From Fen-1254 sp963769605 (GTDB taxonomy: Bacteria; Bacteroidota; Ignavibacteria; UBA10030), in NCBI GenBank assembly GCA_963769605.1, contig CAVYML010000009.1, forward strand, positions 1,116,001 to 1,180,000: a stretch of 64,000 bases of DNA, read 5' to 3'. The position numbers were made by a program, and so were the translations under genes. Every line of letters begins with the position of its first letter. The first letter of the stretch is position 1. Below the pieces are notes generated by a model. That model worked only from the letters and a program-made list of their open reading frames with translations. It did not search any database and was not told the origin of the DNA. This document shows positions 45,419 to 53,904 of this stretch, one piece after another.

Positions 45419-46100
45419 ATGAGAGAAACTTAATTTTGTACGTATTCATTAATTCATCGATGATAGAGATTGGATTGCTTCTTTCTAAAGCACGACGAAT
45501 AATGTGTTCAGATAGACCCAATCTTCGGCCAACTTCACTTGATACAAACAATAATAGATCATTTTTATCTATAGGCCGATCATCTTCTACTTTCTTTTGG
45601 TTACTTTCAAACCATTTTATCATATATGGCCGAAAAAGAAAGTCCGGCAATAATAGTTCTGAACCTACTCTTTTTGCCTGCATTTCAATAAGACGGCGAG
45701 TGGATTCATTTATAACAGAATCAAGCTCTATTCGATCTTCAACGGATTGTATTTGTTCGAATATCGATTTGTGGATAATAAGATGTGCCAATTCTTCCGC
45801 GATTGTAAATGAAGAGGAATATTCTTCCTCCTGATAATGATGACTATCTATTATTATCTCGAATTTATTTTTGGGGACGTTCTTGTACACTAAGCCGCGC
45901 AAATCAAATTCAGAACGAAGTCCATCGATTGTTGAAACCGGACAGCCGGCCTTTGCTGCTACTAATTCTACATTGACAGGAAGACGAATGGGTAATTGGG
46001 CTGGAAAAACTACACCATGCCCTGTGAGATAACTTTCAGCAATAGTTTTTGCTTCTACAAAACCAATGAACGGCAGTTTGGGTATATTAATAGCGTTCAT
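45417..46100 (-). CDS. ImmA/IrrE-family metallopeptidase
   Basis: 227 residues. FIGFVEAKTIAESYL and PVNVELVAAKAG lead to a zinc motif in IAEELAHLIIHKSIFE, the HExxH-like site of ImmA/IrrE peptidases but with EELAHLIIH, in which the second His and surrounding residues are kept and the first metal-binding position differs. The later RRLIEMQAKRVGSELLLP is typical. ImmA/IrrE proteins cleave XRE repressors to switch on phage, ICE or stress genes. It overlaps the XRE gene upstream by 14 bp, the usual pair. Confidence 0.85.
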   Translation of the reverse strand: MNAINIPKLPFIGFVEAKTIAESYLTGHGVVFPAQLPIRLPVNVELVAAKAGCPVSTIDGLRSEFDLRGLVYKNVPKNKFEIIIDSHHYQEEEYSSSFTIAEELAHLIIHKSIFEQIQSVEDRIELDSVINESTRRLIEMQAKRVGSELLLPDFLFRPYMIKWFESNQKKVEDDRPIDKNDLLLFVSSEVGRRLGLSEHIIRRALERSNPISIIDELMNTYKIKFLS

Positions 46101-46446
46101 TGATAAAGTCGGTCAATTTCTTTATCTGATTTCCGTCAAGCTTTTTATTTGCCACAGTTCTTAAAAGCATTGGTACACCTTCCATCGCCTTCAATTTTAC
46201 TGCGATATCGTTCGGCAGCATCTGATTATCTAATGAGGCTTGATCTTTAAGCGCCTTTGCCGATTTAGTATCTAATTCCAATGCCTCATTTATTGCATCT
46301 ATGAGTTCCTCTTTTTGAGGAGGCAAGACAGACTCACGCTCAACTCTGGATAAATACGCGACATCAATATCGGATCGCAGAGCAAGTTCACGTAAAGTGA
46401 TTTCCTTTTGAGTCCGGATATCTCGCAGCATTTGACCGTATCCCAT
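46087..46446 (-). CDS. XRE-family transcriptional regulator
   Basis: 119 residues. HTH_3 domain MGYGQMLRDIRTQKEITLRELALRSDIDVAYLSRVERESVLPPQKEELIDAINEAL with recognition helix around VAYLSRVER; the rest is a small C-terminal helical domain. ATG at 46446 chosen because CGGAG lies 7 nt upstream. Upstream in-frame codons run through the operator palindrome. It probably represses its own promoter and is relieved by the ImmA-like peptidase. Confidence 0.92.
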   Translation of the reverse strand: MGYGQMLRDIRTQKEITLRELALRSDIDVAYLSRVERESVLPPQKEELIDAINEALELDTKSAKALKDQASLDNQMLPNDIAVKLKAMEGVPMLLRTVANKKLDGNQIKKLTDFINERY

Positions 46447-46467
46447 AACATTCTCCGTATATATTGT

Positions 46468-46488
46468 TGTTGTAGTAATACTACAACA
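46468..46488. promoter_or_regulatory. Perfect palindromic operator upstream of the XRE gene
   Basis: Arms TGTTGTAGTA (46468-46477) and TACTACAACA (46479-46488) around a single A, 21 bp and fully symmetric. It is 22 bp upstream of the XRE start codon. Size and symmetry fit a dimeric XRE repressor site and therefore autoregulation. Confidence 0.75.
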
Positions 46489-46509
46489 TAACAAACTCTT
46501 CCGAAGGTG

Positions 46510-46611
46510 TCAAGTGCTTTTTCCCTCAATAATTCGGACCTCTTCGATAGCATACGGATTATTCAGTATATTTTGCCGGTCTATCTTCAAAGTTGTTAAA
46601 TCCTTACCCAT
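46510..46611 (-). CDS. Short ORF, 33 aa, possible gene remnant
   Basis: MGKDLTTLKIDRQNILNNPY then AIEEVRIIEGKST, stop. The ATG is one base after the stop of the 155-residue gene, so it could be translated by coupling. The sequence looks like the beginning of a longer protein cut off about 20 bp before the XRE operator, which suggests a truncated remnant. I cannot assign a family with confidence. Confidence 0.35.
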   Translation of the reverse strand: MGKDLTTLKIDRQNILNNPYAIEEVRIIEGKST

Positions 46612-46612
46612 A

Positions 46613-47080
46613 TTAAACTTCTTCTGATTCTCTATTCTGTTTTGATACTTCCTCTGCCGCCTTCTTCTTCATCTTCGCAAGCTTCTTTTTAATAAATATT
46701 GGCGGTGTGACTGGAAGAGCTTCAATATATTCCGGGAAACGCCCATTCTTTTGCTCTTGCTTGACAAGTTCAACCATCGATTTATCTGTAAACGCAAATA
46801 AGATTTTCTGCGGCTTCTTCTTTAAAGAAAGAGCCCAGTATGCATCTGCGCGAATTTTCGCAAACTTTCCTGCTCCATACTTTCCACTAATTGTCTTCCT
46901 GGAGCTTGTTGATATGAAACAGACAATCCCTCCATTTTCAGAAACCGCATCGCATTCAAACTCACCGCCGGACTGTACACCCAATTTGCGTTTTGCAAAA
47001 GCCTGATGATATTTCTTGGGAAGGAATTCCTTTCTTATCCAATTTTCAACATCTCTTGTTGCTATTGTTGAGTCTGCCAT
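46613..47080 (-). CDS. Conserved hypothetical protein, 155 aa (intact copy)
   Basis: 155 residues. Conserved-looking core DVENWIRKEFLPKKYHQAFAKRKLGVQSGGEFECDAVSENGGIVCFISTSSRKT, then GAGKFAKIRADAYWALSL and KILFAFTDKSMVELV, with a basic C-terminal tail (FIKKKLAKMKKKAAEEV). The GGEFECDAVSE...GGIVCFISTS pattern vaguely recalls PD-(D/E)xK-type nuclease cores but the Lys is not placed, so I do not claim it. A broken second copy lies 1.9 kb downstream. Function unknown. Confidence 0.7.
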   Translation of the reverse strand: MADSTIATRDVENWIRKEFLPKKYHQAFAKRKLGVQSGGEFECDAVSENGGIVCFISTSSRKTISGKYGAGKFAKIRADAYWALSLKKKPQKILFAFTDKSMVELVKQEQKNGRFPEYIEALPVTPPIFIKKKLAKMKKKAAEEVSKQNRESEEV

Positions 47081-47165
47081 AATCCTTCAATTGTCTATGT
47101 CACTGATGGATACTGATTTATGGATTATACAGAAAAGTTTTATCTTCGCAAACTGTGTAATCAGT

Positions 47166-47252
47166 CGGGGGATACCTTTGCAAGGTGTCCTCAATAACCA
47201 TCGTATTTATTCGGGAATTCGAATGCTTTCATGACCACCTTTCCAAGGTGGA
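47166..47252. repeat. Dispersed intergenic repeat, companion type
   Basis: GGGGGATACCTTTGCAAGG then TGTCCTCAATAACC and, 40 bp on, TTTCATGACCACCTTTCCAAGG with GTGGAGTA. The ends AACCTTTCC/CCTTTGCAAGG are partly complementary. Related copies lie at 43237-43353, 43670-43704 and 48106-48184. Confidence 0.7.
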
Positions 47253-47256
47253 GTAA

Positions 47257-47823
47257 CTATTTTATGTTTCTTATTTTTTCCTTTATAATTTTTTCGATAT
47301 CATCGTATTTGAGACCATAGACAGAAAGTTCTGATAACGCTGCACGAATTGATCTATCGAGATTTTCTCGTGCTTTATCAATCTTCGAAAAAAGATTCAT
47401 TCGCTTTAATTCTTCAAATGAGTATTGCGATTCAGAGCGAAGAAGATCTAGATCTGAATAATTAATGGGCAGATCGATTTTCGGTTGGTTTTCGAGATGA
47501 ACGATTTTGATTGCGTCAGATTCTAAAGAAGATCCACCAAACGTGACGACACCGTTGTCAAATGATGCAGCGAATACTTCTCCTTTCCAGTTTTTCACTA
47601 TTGTGTCGAAGAATACAAATGGTAGGAGTACCTTGGCATAATATCCTGAAGCTATTCGAAGACGGTACATTGCTCCTATCACTGATAGCTGTACTTCTTG
47701 AGGCTTGAAATTCATTTCAAGAATTGCCTTGGCTCGCTCTTTCTTGCTCTTTGGCAGAGCGACTTTAAGATGTTTATCAGCCTCTTTAACATTTTCTATA
47801 TTACATTCTAATCTGATAGTCAC
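47257..47823 (-). CDS. Hypothetical protein, 188 aa
   Basis: No family recognised. Soluble, mixed alpha/beta. Mid-region VIGAMYRLRIASGYYAKVLLPFVFFDTIV, then a beta-rich stretch EVFAASFDNGVVTFGGSSLE, with a helical Lys-rich C-terminus (YDDIEKIIKEKIRNIK). No signal peptide. It is flanked by repeats on both sides, with low GC typical of this accessory stretch. Confidence 0.55.
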   Translation of the reverse strand: MTIRLECNIENVKEADKHLKVALPKSKKERAKAILEMNFKPQEVQLSVIGAMYRLRIASGYYAKVLLPFVFFDTIVKNWKGEVFAASFDNGVVTFGGSSLESDAIKIVHLENQPKIDLPINYSDLDLLRSESQYSFEELKRMNLFSKIDKARENLDRSIRAALSELSVYGLKYDDIEKIIKEKIRNIK

Positions 47824-47916
47824 TTTCTCACTCCAATCATGGTTTATGTATCACCAATATTCACAAAGAAAAAGGTCGATAATGAGAACACGAATGAATC
47901 AGGCACATATCATTTA

Positions 47917-48111
47917 TTATGATATTGTTTTCTTCAATATTACTTTCTCAATAATTTCATCAATAGCCTTTGAGGAAATGCCACCTTCCGGAGAATCCTG
48001 AGTAATCATTGGTGTTCCATTTTCTCCACTCCCATCTTCCCATGGAAGGATTTTATTTTCTTTGTACCAATTGAGCTTTGCTTCCCACCGTCTTCGATAG
48101 CCTGGATTTCC
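47917..48111 (-). pseudogene. 3' fragment of a large helicase-type protein
   Basis: Minus strand reads GNPGYRRRWEAKLNWYKENK, ILPWEDGSGENGTPMITQDS, PEGGISSKAIDEIIEKV and a short basic end, then stop at 47917. The N(P/D)xYRRRWExKLxWYxxNxILP...GGGxNGTLIxTxD pattern is one I associate with the C-terminus of large helicase or nuclease-like proteins in accessory islands. The fragment has no start and begins exactly where a dispersed repeat ends (48112), so the rest of the gene was replaced by the repeat. Confidence 0.6.
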
Positions 48112-48286
48112 AAGGTATCCTCAATAACCATCATATTTATTAGAGAATATGAGCACTTTGATGACCACCTTTTCAAAGTAGGGTACTCCCAGGGCCACCA
48201 TATTTCACACTTGACCATTTGAATCACCAGAATTGCGGATACTCTTTCCTCTAACCTTATTAAGGTTTGAAACCCTAATAAGGTTC
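48112..48286. repeat. Dispersed repeat block with diverged palindrome
   Basis: Contains the companion sequence (CAAGGTATCCTCAATAACC; GATGACCACCTTTTCAAAG), the GGGCCACCATATTTC...GACCATTTGAATCACC block shared with 43570, and a diverged palindrome AACCTTATTAAGGTT-TGA-AACCCTAATAAGGTT (48254-48286). No gene. Confidence 0.7.
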
Positions 48287-48338
48287 ACAAAACTATTGGA
48301 TGCTCGATTTGATATACTGTGAAAGGTCTTTCCTTTTA

Positions 48339-49802
48339 TTATTGATTATCCGGCGATTCATCCTCGGCATTAATCGCTTCGGAGGGTTCGTCATCATCGG
48401 AAACTTCAGGTAGAATCAATTTTGTTTTGGCATCTGATTCTGGTAATTCAGCCACTTTTCGCAACGCTCGTTCCATGGCGCGAGAGCAACCCTCAGTCTG
48501 GTCAAGAGTCTTTGATGCTGTATCCAATTGCTTTTTAACTTTAGAGAGAACACCGCCGAATTTACCAAATTCGGTTTTTACGGCCCCAAGAACCAACCAA
48601 ATTTCTTGGGCTCTCTGCTCAATCGCCAATGTCTGAAATCCAACACGTAAACTGCTAAGAATGGCAGATAAGGTTGTCGGTCCCGCAATCATCACGCGAT
48701 ACTTGCGCTGGAGCTCATCCTGTAAACCAGGCTGCCGAAGAGCTTCAGCATAGAGCCCTTCAGTTGGCAGGAACATGAGTGCAAAATCCGTTGTTGCAGG
48801 GGGACTGATGTACTTATCATGAATGTCTTTTGCCGATTTCATGAGGGCAGCAGCCAAAGCTTTAGTAGAATCTTCGACACCCTGGGCATCCGCTTTGCGA
48901 GCGGCTTCAACAAGTCGCTCATAATCTTCTTTGGGAAATTTCGCATCAATGGGAAGCCAGATCGGTTTTCCACCTGGATCGCCCTTCCCCGGAAGCTTGA
49001 TTGCATATTCGACCCGTTCGCTTCCATCTGTCGGCTGAACATTTTTCGCATATTGATCCGGAGTTAAGATCTGTTCCAGAATTGCTCCCAGTTGGTACTC
49101 GCCCCAAGTACCGCGTTCTTTCACACTGGTGAGAACACGGCTGAGATCTCCCACTCCAGTGGCAAGTGTTTGCATCTCTCCCAACCCTCTTTGCACAGCT
49201 TCAAGCCTTTCACTAACCAGCTTGAATGATTCTCCTAGTCGTCGTTCAAGCGTTGTTTGGAGCTTCTCGTCAACTGTTTGCCGCATTTCTTCGAGTTTCT
49301 TTTCATTGCTTTCCTGAAGTTGTTTCAGCTTTGCATCAAGCGTGTTTCTGGTCTCATCAGATGATTCTTTAGCAATTCGCTGCGCTTCTGAGATTTGTTT
49401 TTGAATTGCTACTCCCTGTTTCTCCAATTCCTTACGGTTTATTTCTCTGAGATCTATGACGCTGTTCGTCAGTTCTGTTCCATGGCGCTCGTAATTATCC
49501 ACGATAACTCCAAGCCGACGATCGATTTCCTTCGTTAGCTGAAGAATAGATTTTTTTTGCTCATCGCCAATAAGAGTCAAAGTCTTTATTATGCCTTCAG
49601 TAGATCGCGTTTGATTCTCTGAAACTTCCTGGCGCAATTCCTTTGCACTTCTTAATGCTTCCTCACGTGCCATTCGCAATTCTTCACGGACTTCCGACTG
49701 AGGGTCGCCCTTTTCTTTCGTGCGAAGCTTCAACAAAACAATTGTGCCGAAAACAATAGTCAAAACAATCTGTACCGACACAAGGATTATAAGCTCCATC
49801 AT
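48339..49802 (-). CDS. rmuC: RmuC-family protein
   Basis: 487 residues. N-terminal membrane helix (LIILVSVQIVLTIVFGTIVLL), long coiled coil (about 40-190), then the RmuC domain with ERGTWGEYQLGAILEQILTPDQYAKNVQPTDGSERVEYAIKLPG and PIDAKFPKEDYERLVEA, the restriction-endonuclease-like core. RmuC limits inversions between repeats in E. coli and has been linked to defence. Its ATG overlaps the stop of the helicase gene by 4 bp, an unusual partnership. Confidence 0.93.
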   Translation of the reverse strand: MMELIILVSVQIVLTIVFGTIVLLKLRTKEKGDPQSEVREELRMAREEALRSAKELRQEVSENQTRSTEGIIKTLTLIGDEQKKSILQLTKEIDRRLGVIVDNYERHGTELTNSVIDLREINRKELEKQGVAIQKQISEAQRIAKESSDETRNTLDAKLKQLQESNEKKLEEMRQTVDEKLQTTLERRLGESFKLVSERLEAVQRGLGEMQTLATGVGDLSRVLTSVKERGTWGEYQLGAILEQILTPDQYAKNVQPTDGSERVEYAIKLPGKGDPGGKPIWLPIDAKFPKEDYERLVEAARKADAQGVEDSTKALAAALMKSAKDIHDKYISPPATTDFALMFLPTEGLYAEALRQPGLQDELQRKYRVMIAGPTTLSAILSSLRVGFQTLAIEQRAQEIWLVLGAVKTEFGKFGGVLSKVKKQLDTASKTLDQTEGCSRAMERALRKVAELPESDAKTKLILPEVSDDDEPSEAINAEDESPDNQ

Positions 49803-51880
49803 TTTTCTCCTTTTAGATCATCAAGAAACTCAGAAGCGGGAGTTACACTTGTGACGAGCAAAAAGTCTCGTGCACGTGTGCAAGCCACATAGAGAAGGTG
49901 TCTTTCAGTATCATAAACTTCTTCAAGATCCGAGTCGTCCGTAACCGTTTCGATGCGTTCCTGTAAAGGAATGACCTCATCATCACAAGCCATAACAACA
50001 ACTGCGCGGAACTCCAGACCCTTAGCAAGGTGCATGGTGCCAATTGATACCTAACCACTTTTCGTTTCAACATGCTCATCAAGCACTTTGTATGGAATGC
50101 CGGCATGTTTCACAGCTGCGCAAGCTCTAACAAGTTCAGCTGGTGACCGCACAAAAATGCCTATCTCATCAGGTCTAATTTCTTCCGCTTTCGCTATATC
50201 CAAAAGCCATTGTCCGACCGATTTGATTTCATCTTCCTGTGTACCCAAGATCAGAATATGAGGCTGCGGGCCATTGAATACCGAAACAGTGCCGCGCCTT
50301 TCTTCTGTATTGCCATCTACATCGGACACTTCAGTACCAAGTAATCGATCACATTGCATTCTGATCTGGTGAGAGGTTCGATAATTGATGTGAAGTGTCG
50401 TCGCACGTCCACGAATATCGACACCGAGTGACTTCCACGAAAACGCTTGTTGAAAAATACGTTGTCCCAGATCGCCCGCAAAAAACAGACTATTAGGTTT
50501 TCCATTGCTCAATGCTGCGAGGAATCGTAGCTGCGGCACATTAATATCTTGGGATTCATCTATTATTGTAAAGTCAAAGGGCTGGTGTTTTTTATTGGCA
50601 AGAACTGAAGCCAAGATGTTGAACATATCAGCTGCTGTGACGAGACCGCGGTTCTTTAAGATGGCTCGAACCTGTTCAAAGATTGACCATAGCAAACGTC
50701 TCGGTTTCTCTGGTAACCGGGTTTTACGACCCAATCGAATCACATCCCGATATGCTTCCCAAGTTTCCAACTGCCACGCATCCACAACTTGCTCCCACTC
50801 GGAAAGTAAAAAGTGGAGACTAAACTTTTGATCTTCCACCTGGGAAGAAATTTCTTGAAGAAGTTTGGATATAACCTCTCTTGATACAAGATTTAGTTTA
50901 CCGATATTTAGCTCATAAAGTCGTTGACCAATCGCATTTATGGCGTGCACTTCCAATCGTTCAGCAAGTCGAGGTTCATTGTTGATGAGCCGTCTCAGTT
51001 TTGTGCGCAATGAATTTGCGAGGATCTCGGAGAATGTCGTAAGGAGTACACGAGCATCGGGATTGGAATGTGCAAGAAACACAGCCCGGTGAAGAGCAAC
51101 GATAGTTTTTCCTGTGCCAGCCGAGCCAGAGGCGCGGGCTGGACCATTATAGTTACCTTCAACTAATTGCCTTTGTGTTGGATGCAGAAATACTGTCCAT
51201 TTATCCCATGGATATTCAAGGGCACGCTGCAATTCTTCAAAGTCATTCATCACACGGAAGCGACGCTGTGCGTCAGGATGTTCAAATGGATCAGTACTGA
51301 TGTTCACTCGTTGTGCAACTTGTGGTATCCCACCAGTTGCAAGTTCCAACAAAGCTTCTGCTGCTTCACTCGGTAGATGATCGGTCAATTCTAGCACTGT
51401 ATCTTCATTCACTTTACGAGTATCAGCAAGCCACTCAACTGGAACACCATAGCTGAGCAGTTCATCATCTGATAAATTAGCAAAAAGCAAAGGCTTAGGA
51501 GGTAAGGGTTGATCGACATCGACATATTTCGGAACGAAGATTTCCTGGATCGATTCTCGTAACTCTACAAGTTGCGCAGCTCCCGTCTTTGGGTGCGTTT
51601 CCAATTTACGTCGCTCTGCCCATTGATAGGCTTTGTCATGATGGGCAACGTAACATAATAGCAGACTAGATTCACTCTTGTGGACAATTAACCGAATATC
51701 ACTGCTAACGCGTACCGACCAAAAGTTTTTGTCTCTTGCTTTGTCGAGTTTGTGGAAACTGATTCCGGGGCTGGCAGGATTGAGCTGCAAATCGAATGCA
51801 GTTGTCTTTACTGCTTTTTGCTCTTCTCCTGTAAGTTTGGCAAGGCTGTCTGTGAATGTATCGGCTATACGGAATTCCAT
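49799..51880 (-). pseudogene. RelE-like domain fused to UvrD/Rep helicase, interrupted by an in-frame amber codon
   Basis: 693 codons in one frame. Residues 1-95 resemble a RelE/ParE fold (FRIADTFTDSLAKL, LDKARDKNFWSVRVSSDIRLIVHKS, LLLCYVAHHDKAYQWAERRK). Then an SF1 helicase: Walker A SGSAGTGKTIVALHRA, motif II FTIIDESQDI, motif III region FFAGDLGQRIF, motif IV LHINYRTSHQIR. A TAG at 50051-50053 follows ETKSG, and the same frame continues VSIGTMHLAKGLEFRAVVV (motif V) and RHLLYVACTRARDFLLVTS (motif VI). Without motifs V and VI the truncated product should be inactive unless the amber is read through. RloB ends 20 bp upstream; RmuC overlaps downstream. Confidence 0.88.
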
Positions 51881-51900
51881 TATACATCCCTGTTAGATAA

Positions 51901-52584
51901 CTAAGGCTTCTTAACAAGTCTTAAATGGGGGCGAGTAGCCTGGTTTAAATTTGAGACAAGTTTGTCAACTTCAGTACTTGGATTACCATCACCGTTTGTA
52001 TCAAAATGATGTTTCCTACAGCGTTGTGCACGTTCTATAGCATCAGGAAGTTTTTTTAAATATTCTGAACTTGGCGTCCAACCTTTTGAGTAATCGGGTA
52101 TATGGTTTTTCAAACGTACTATTACAGCATCACAATCTACGAATTGTGCAGTAGTAAATTCCTCGTGAAGGAGAAGCCAAAATTCAAAACAAGGGTCTGA
52201 ATCACCGAATTTGATCCCTTTGGCTTCTTTCAGTTCTTTTGCTTCCTTTGCAAGCTTTCGGCGTGCATCGTGTGGTTTTTCAAGATCAAAAATAATCCAC
52301 ACTTCATCATACGCGACTCCAGATCCTTTCTTGGATTCTTTCTTTCGTTCAGATCTTAACTCGATTGCATTTTTTACGAGTGTTATGGGATCGGTACCTT
52401 TAGGGTGAATGAGGACTACATTTGTTGCCTTGAGTTGGAGGCGTTCTCGTAACGCTTTGAAATAGTTCGGCTCAGTTTTTTCTCCTTCGGTGACAATAAG
52501 GAAAGCCTTCCCTGTTGATGGGTATTTAGGCTTTCCACGTTGATAATGTTTGGGGCCTCGAGAGATTATTTTTTGTTTACTCAA
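51901..52584 (-). CDS. rloB: RloB-like protein (TOPRIM-like)
   Basis: 227 residues. KAFLIVTEGEKTEPNYFKAL near residue 27 and EVWIIFDLEKPHDA near 100 give the Glu and acidic residues of a TOPRIM-like fold, followed by GDSDPCFEFWLLLHEEF, the family signature. Lys-rich N-terminus. RloB genes accompany RloA AAA ATPases, often within restriction loci, and the pair is architecturally like ATPase-TOPRIM defence systems such as PARIS or Old-type. Start overlaps the rloA stop by 8 bp. Confidence 0.9.
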   Translation of the reverse strand: MSKQKIISRGPKHYQRGKPKYPSTGKAFLIVTEGEKTEPNYFKALRERLQLKATNVVLIHPKGTDPITLVKNAIELRSERKKESKKGSGVAYDEVWIIFDLEKPHDARRKLAKEAKELKEAKGIKFGDSDPCFEFWLLLHEEFTTAQFVDCDAVIVRLKNHIPDYSKGWTPSSEYLKKLPDAIERAQRCRKHHFDTNGDGNPSTEVDKLVSNLNQATRPHLRLVKKP

Positions 52585-53872
52585 GTTTTAGCCCCTCGGG
52601 TATAAATGGAATTGCACCATATCTCCCTGCGATGTATCCTTTTGCAAGAGCCTCACCTTTTCTAGGTTGATAATCGGTTAACGGATAAAGTTGAGTCGCG
52701 CCTGAGGGCGCTTTCTCTGTAAACCATACCTGATCGCGTCTTATTAAATTACCGTCCAAGAGAAAAGGATTGTGAGTTGTGAAAACAACTTGTGCACCTT
52801 TTGGATTATTTTTGTCACAAAACAAGAGTGTTAGAAGCTCCTTCACCAAAATTGGATGCAAGCTGGTTTCTATTTCATCGATGAAAACAGTATATCCATG
52901 ATCGAGAATATCCATCCATGGACCGATTAAAGCAAAGAATCGACGGGTACCAGCTGATTCTTCATTATCAAAATCAAAAACTACAGGTTCAATTCCTTCA
53001 ACTTTATGGATTAGATTTATTTCGATCCGTTTCCTTGTTCTAAGTTGGTTTGCTTTTTCTTTATCTGTAAGTACAGAAGAAGGATAAAGACGTTTAATTT
53101 CTTCTTCAGTCATTTCATTTTCTTGAATTTTTGCACTTGACACACCAATATCTGCACTACGTAATAGATTTAATAATTTAGAGTAATATTGATCATTTGT
53201 AAATTGTCTTGCTGTAAACGTTGGAGTTAATCCGTACTCAACACCAAGGTTAATGAAGTGGAGATTGGTTTTAAACCAATTGTATATTGGAGTCAAATCC
53301 GGATGATTAAATTGAGGTCCAACAGAAAGGAATAAAGTGTTCTCCCTTGTCTTTTCCTGAAGACTCTTATCTTGCGTAAAAGCTGGTGAGTGTCTTGACC
53401 ATTCATATTTTTTTTCTTTTTCATTAAAATTACGCTGATACCATCGTTGAGCCACACCTTTAGGGTATGCTACCAAATATTCTTCGATCACTCTTTCAGG
53501 AGTAACTGAAAATCCAAAAAGATATCGCACCTCCTCAGCAACAAATGTAATCTCAAATGTAGACGGCTTCGAAATAGAATCATTATCGAGTTTAAATGGC
53601 TCAGCACCAGTTTTATCTCCAGGATGAGTTGTAGTTGCAGAATACACAACAAATCCCCATAAATATCTGATGGCTTCTAGAATATTTGTCTTTCCAGAAG
53701 CATTTGCTCCAAAAATCGCGGCACCTTTTAGATAATTCACACCCGGTAGTCCTGGGAGATCTCGCTTAATAATGCAGGACGGAAGGTCTTTATCGGTATT
53801 CTTCGCGACAAGACTGAATGTCTGTTCTTCGCGAATTGATCGAAAGTTCGAGCATTTAAATTCTATTAGCAT
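52577..53872 (-). CDS. rloA: RloA-like AAA15-family ATPase
   Basis: 431 residues. SMC/OLD-type ATPase: MLIEFKCSNFRSIREEQTFSLVAKN, Walker A GANASGKTNILEAIRYLWG, a long helical insert, signature-like ESAGTRRFFALIG, Walker B YTVFIDEIETSLHP and H-loop VVFTTHNPFLLDG. It would sense an invader and control RloB. The ATG at 53872 gives the standard family N-terminus; the longer open frame upstream crosses a palindromic operator. First gene of the rloA-rloB-helicase-rmuC run. Confidence 0.92.
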   Translation of the reverse strand: MLIEFKCSNFRSIREEQTFSLVAKNTDKDLPSCIIKRDLPGLPGVNYLKGAAIFGANASGKTNILEAIRYLWGFVVYSATTTHPGDKTGAEPFKLDNDSISKPSTFEITFVAEEVRYLFGFSVTPERVIEEYLVAYPKGVAQRWYQRNFNEKEKKYEWSRHSPAFTQDKSLQEKTRENTLFLSVGPQFNHPDLTPIYNWFKTNLHFINLGVEYGLTPTFTARQFTNDQYYSKLLNLLRSADIGVSSAKIQENEMTEEEIKRLYPSSVLTDKEKANQLRTRKRIEINLIHKVEGIEPVVFDFDNEESAGTRRFFALIGPWMDILDHGYTVFIDEIETSLHPILVKELLTLLFCDKNNPKGAQVVFTTHNPFLLDGNLIRRDQVWFTEKAPSGATQLYPLTDYQPRKGEALAKGYIAGRYGAIPFIPEGLKLE

Positions 53873-53904
53873 AGTATTTGACTTATAATTAAAGTTAAGA
53901 TGTT

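Noticed and set aside
48006..48227. 73-codon minus-strand ORF
   Set aside because: The real homology to a helicase-type C-terminus is in another frame over the same DNA; the ORF start is repeat sequence.
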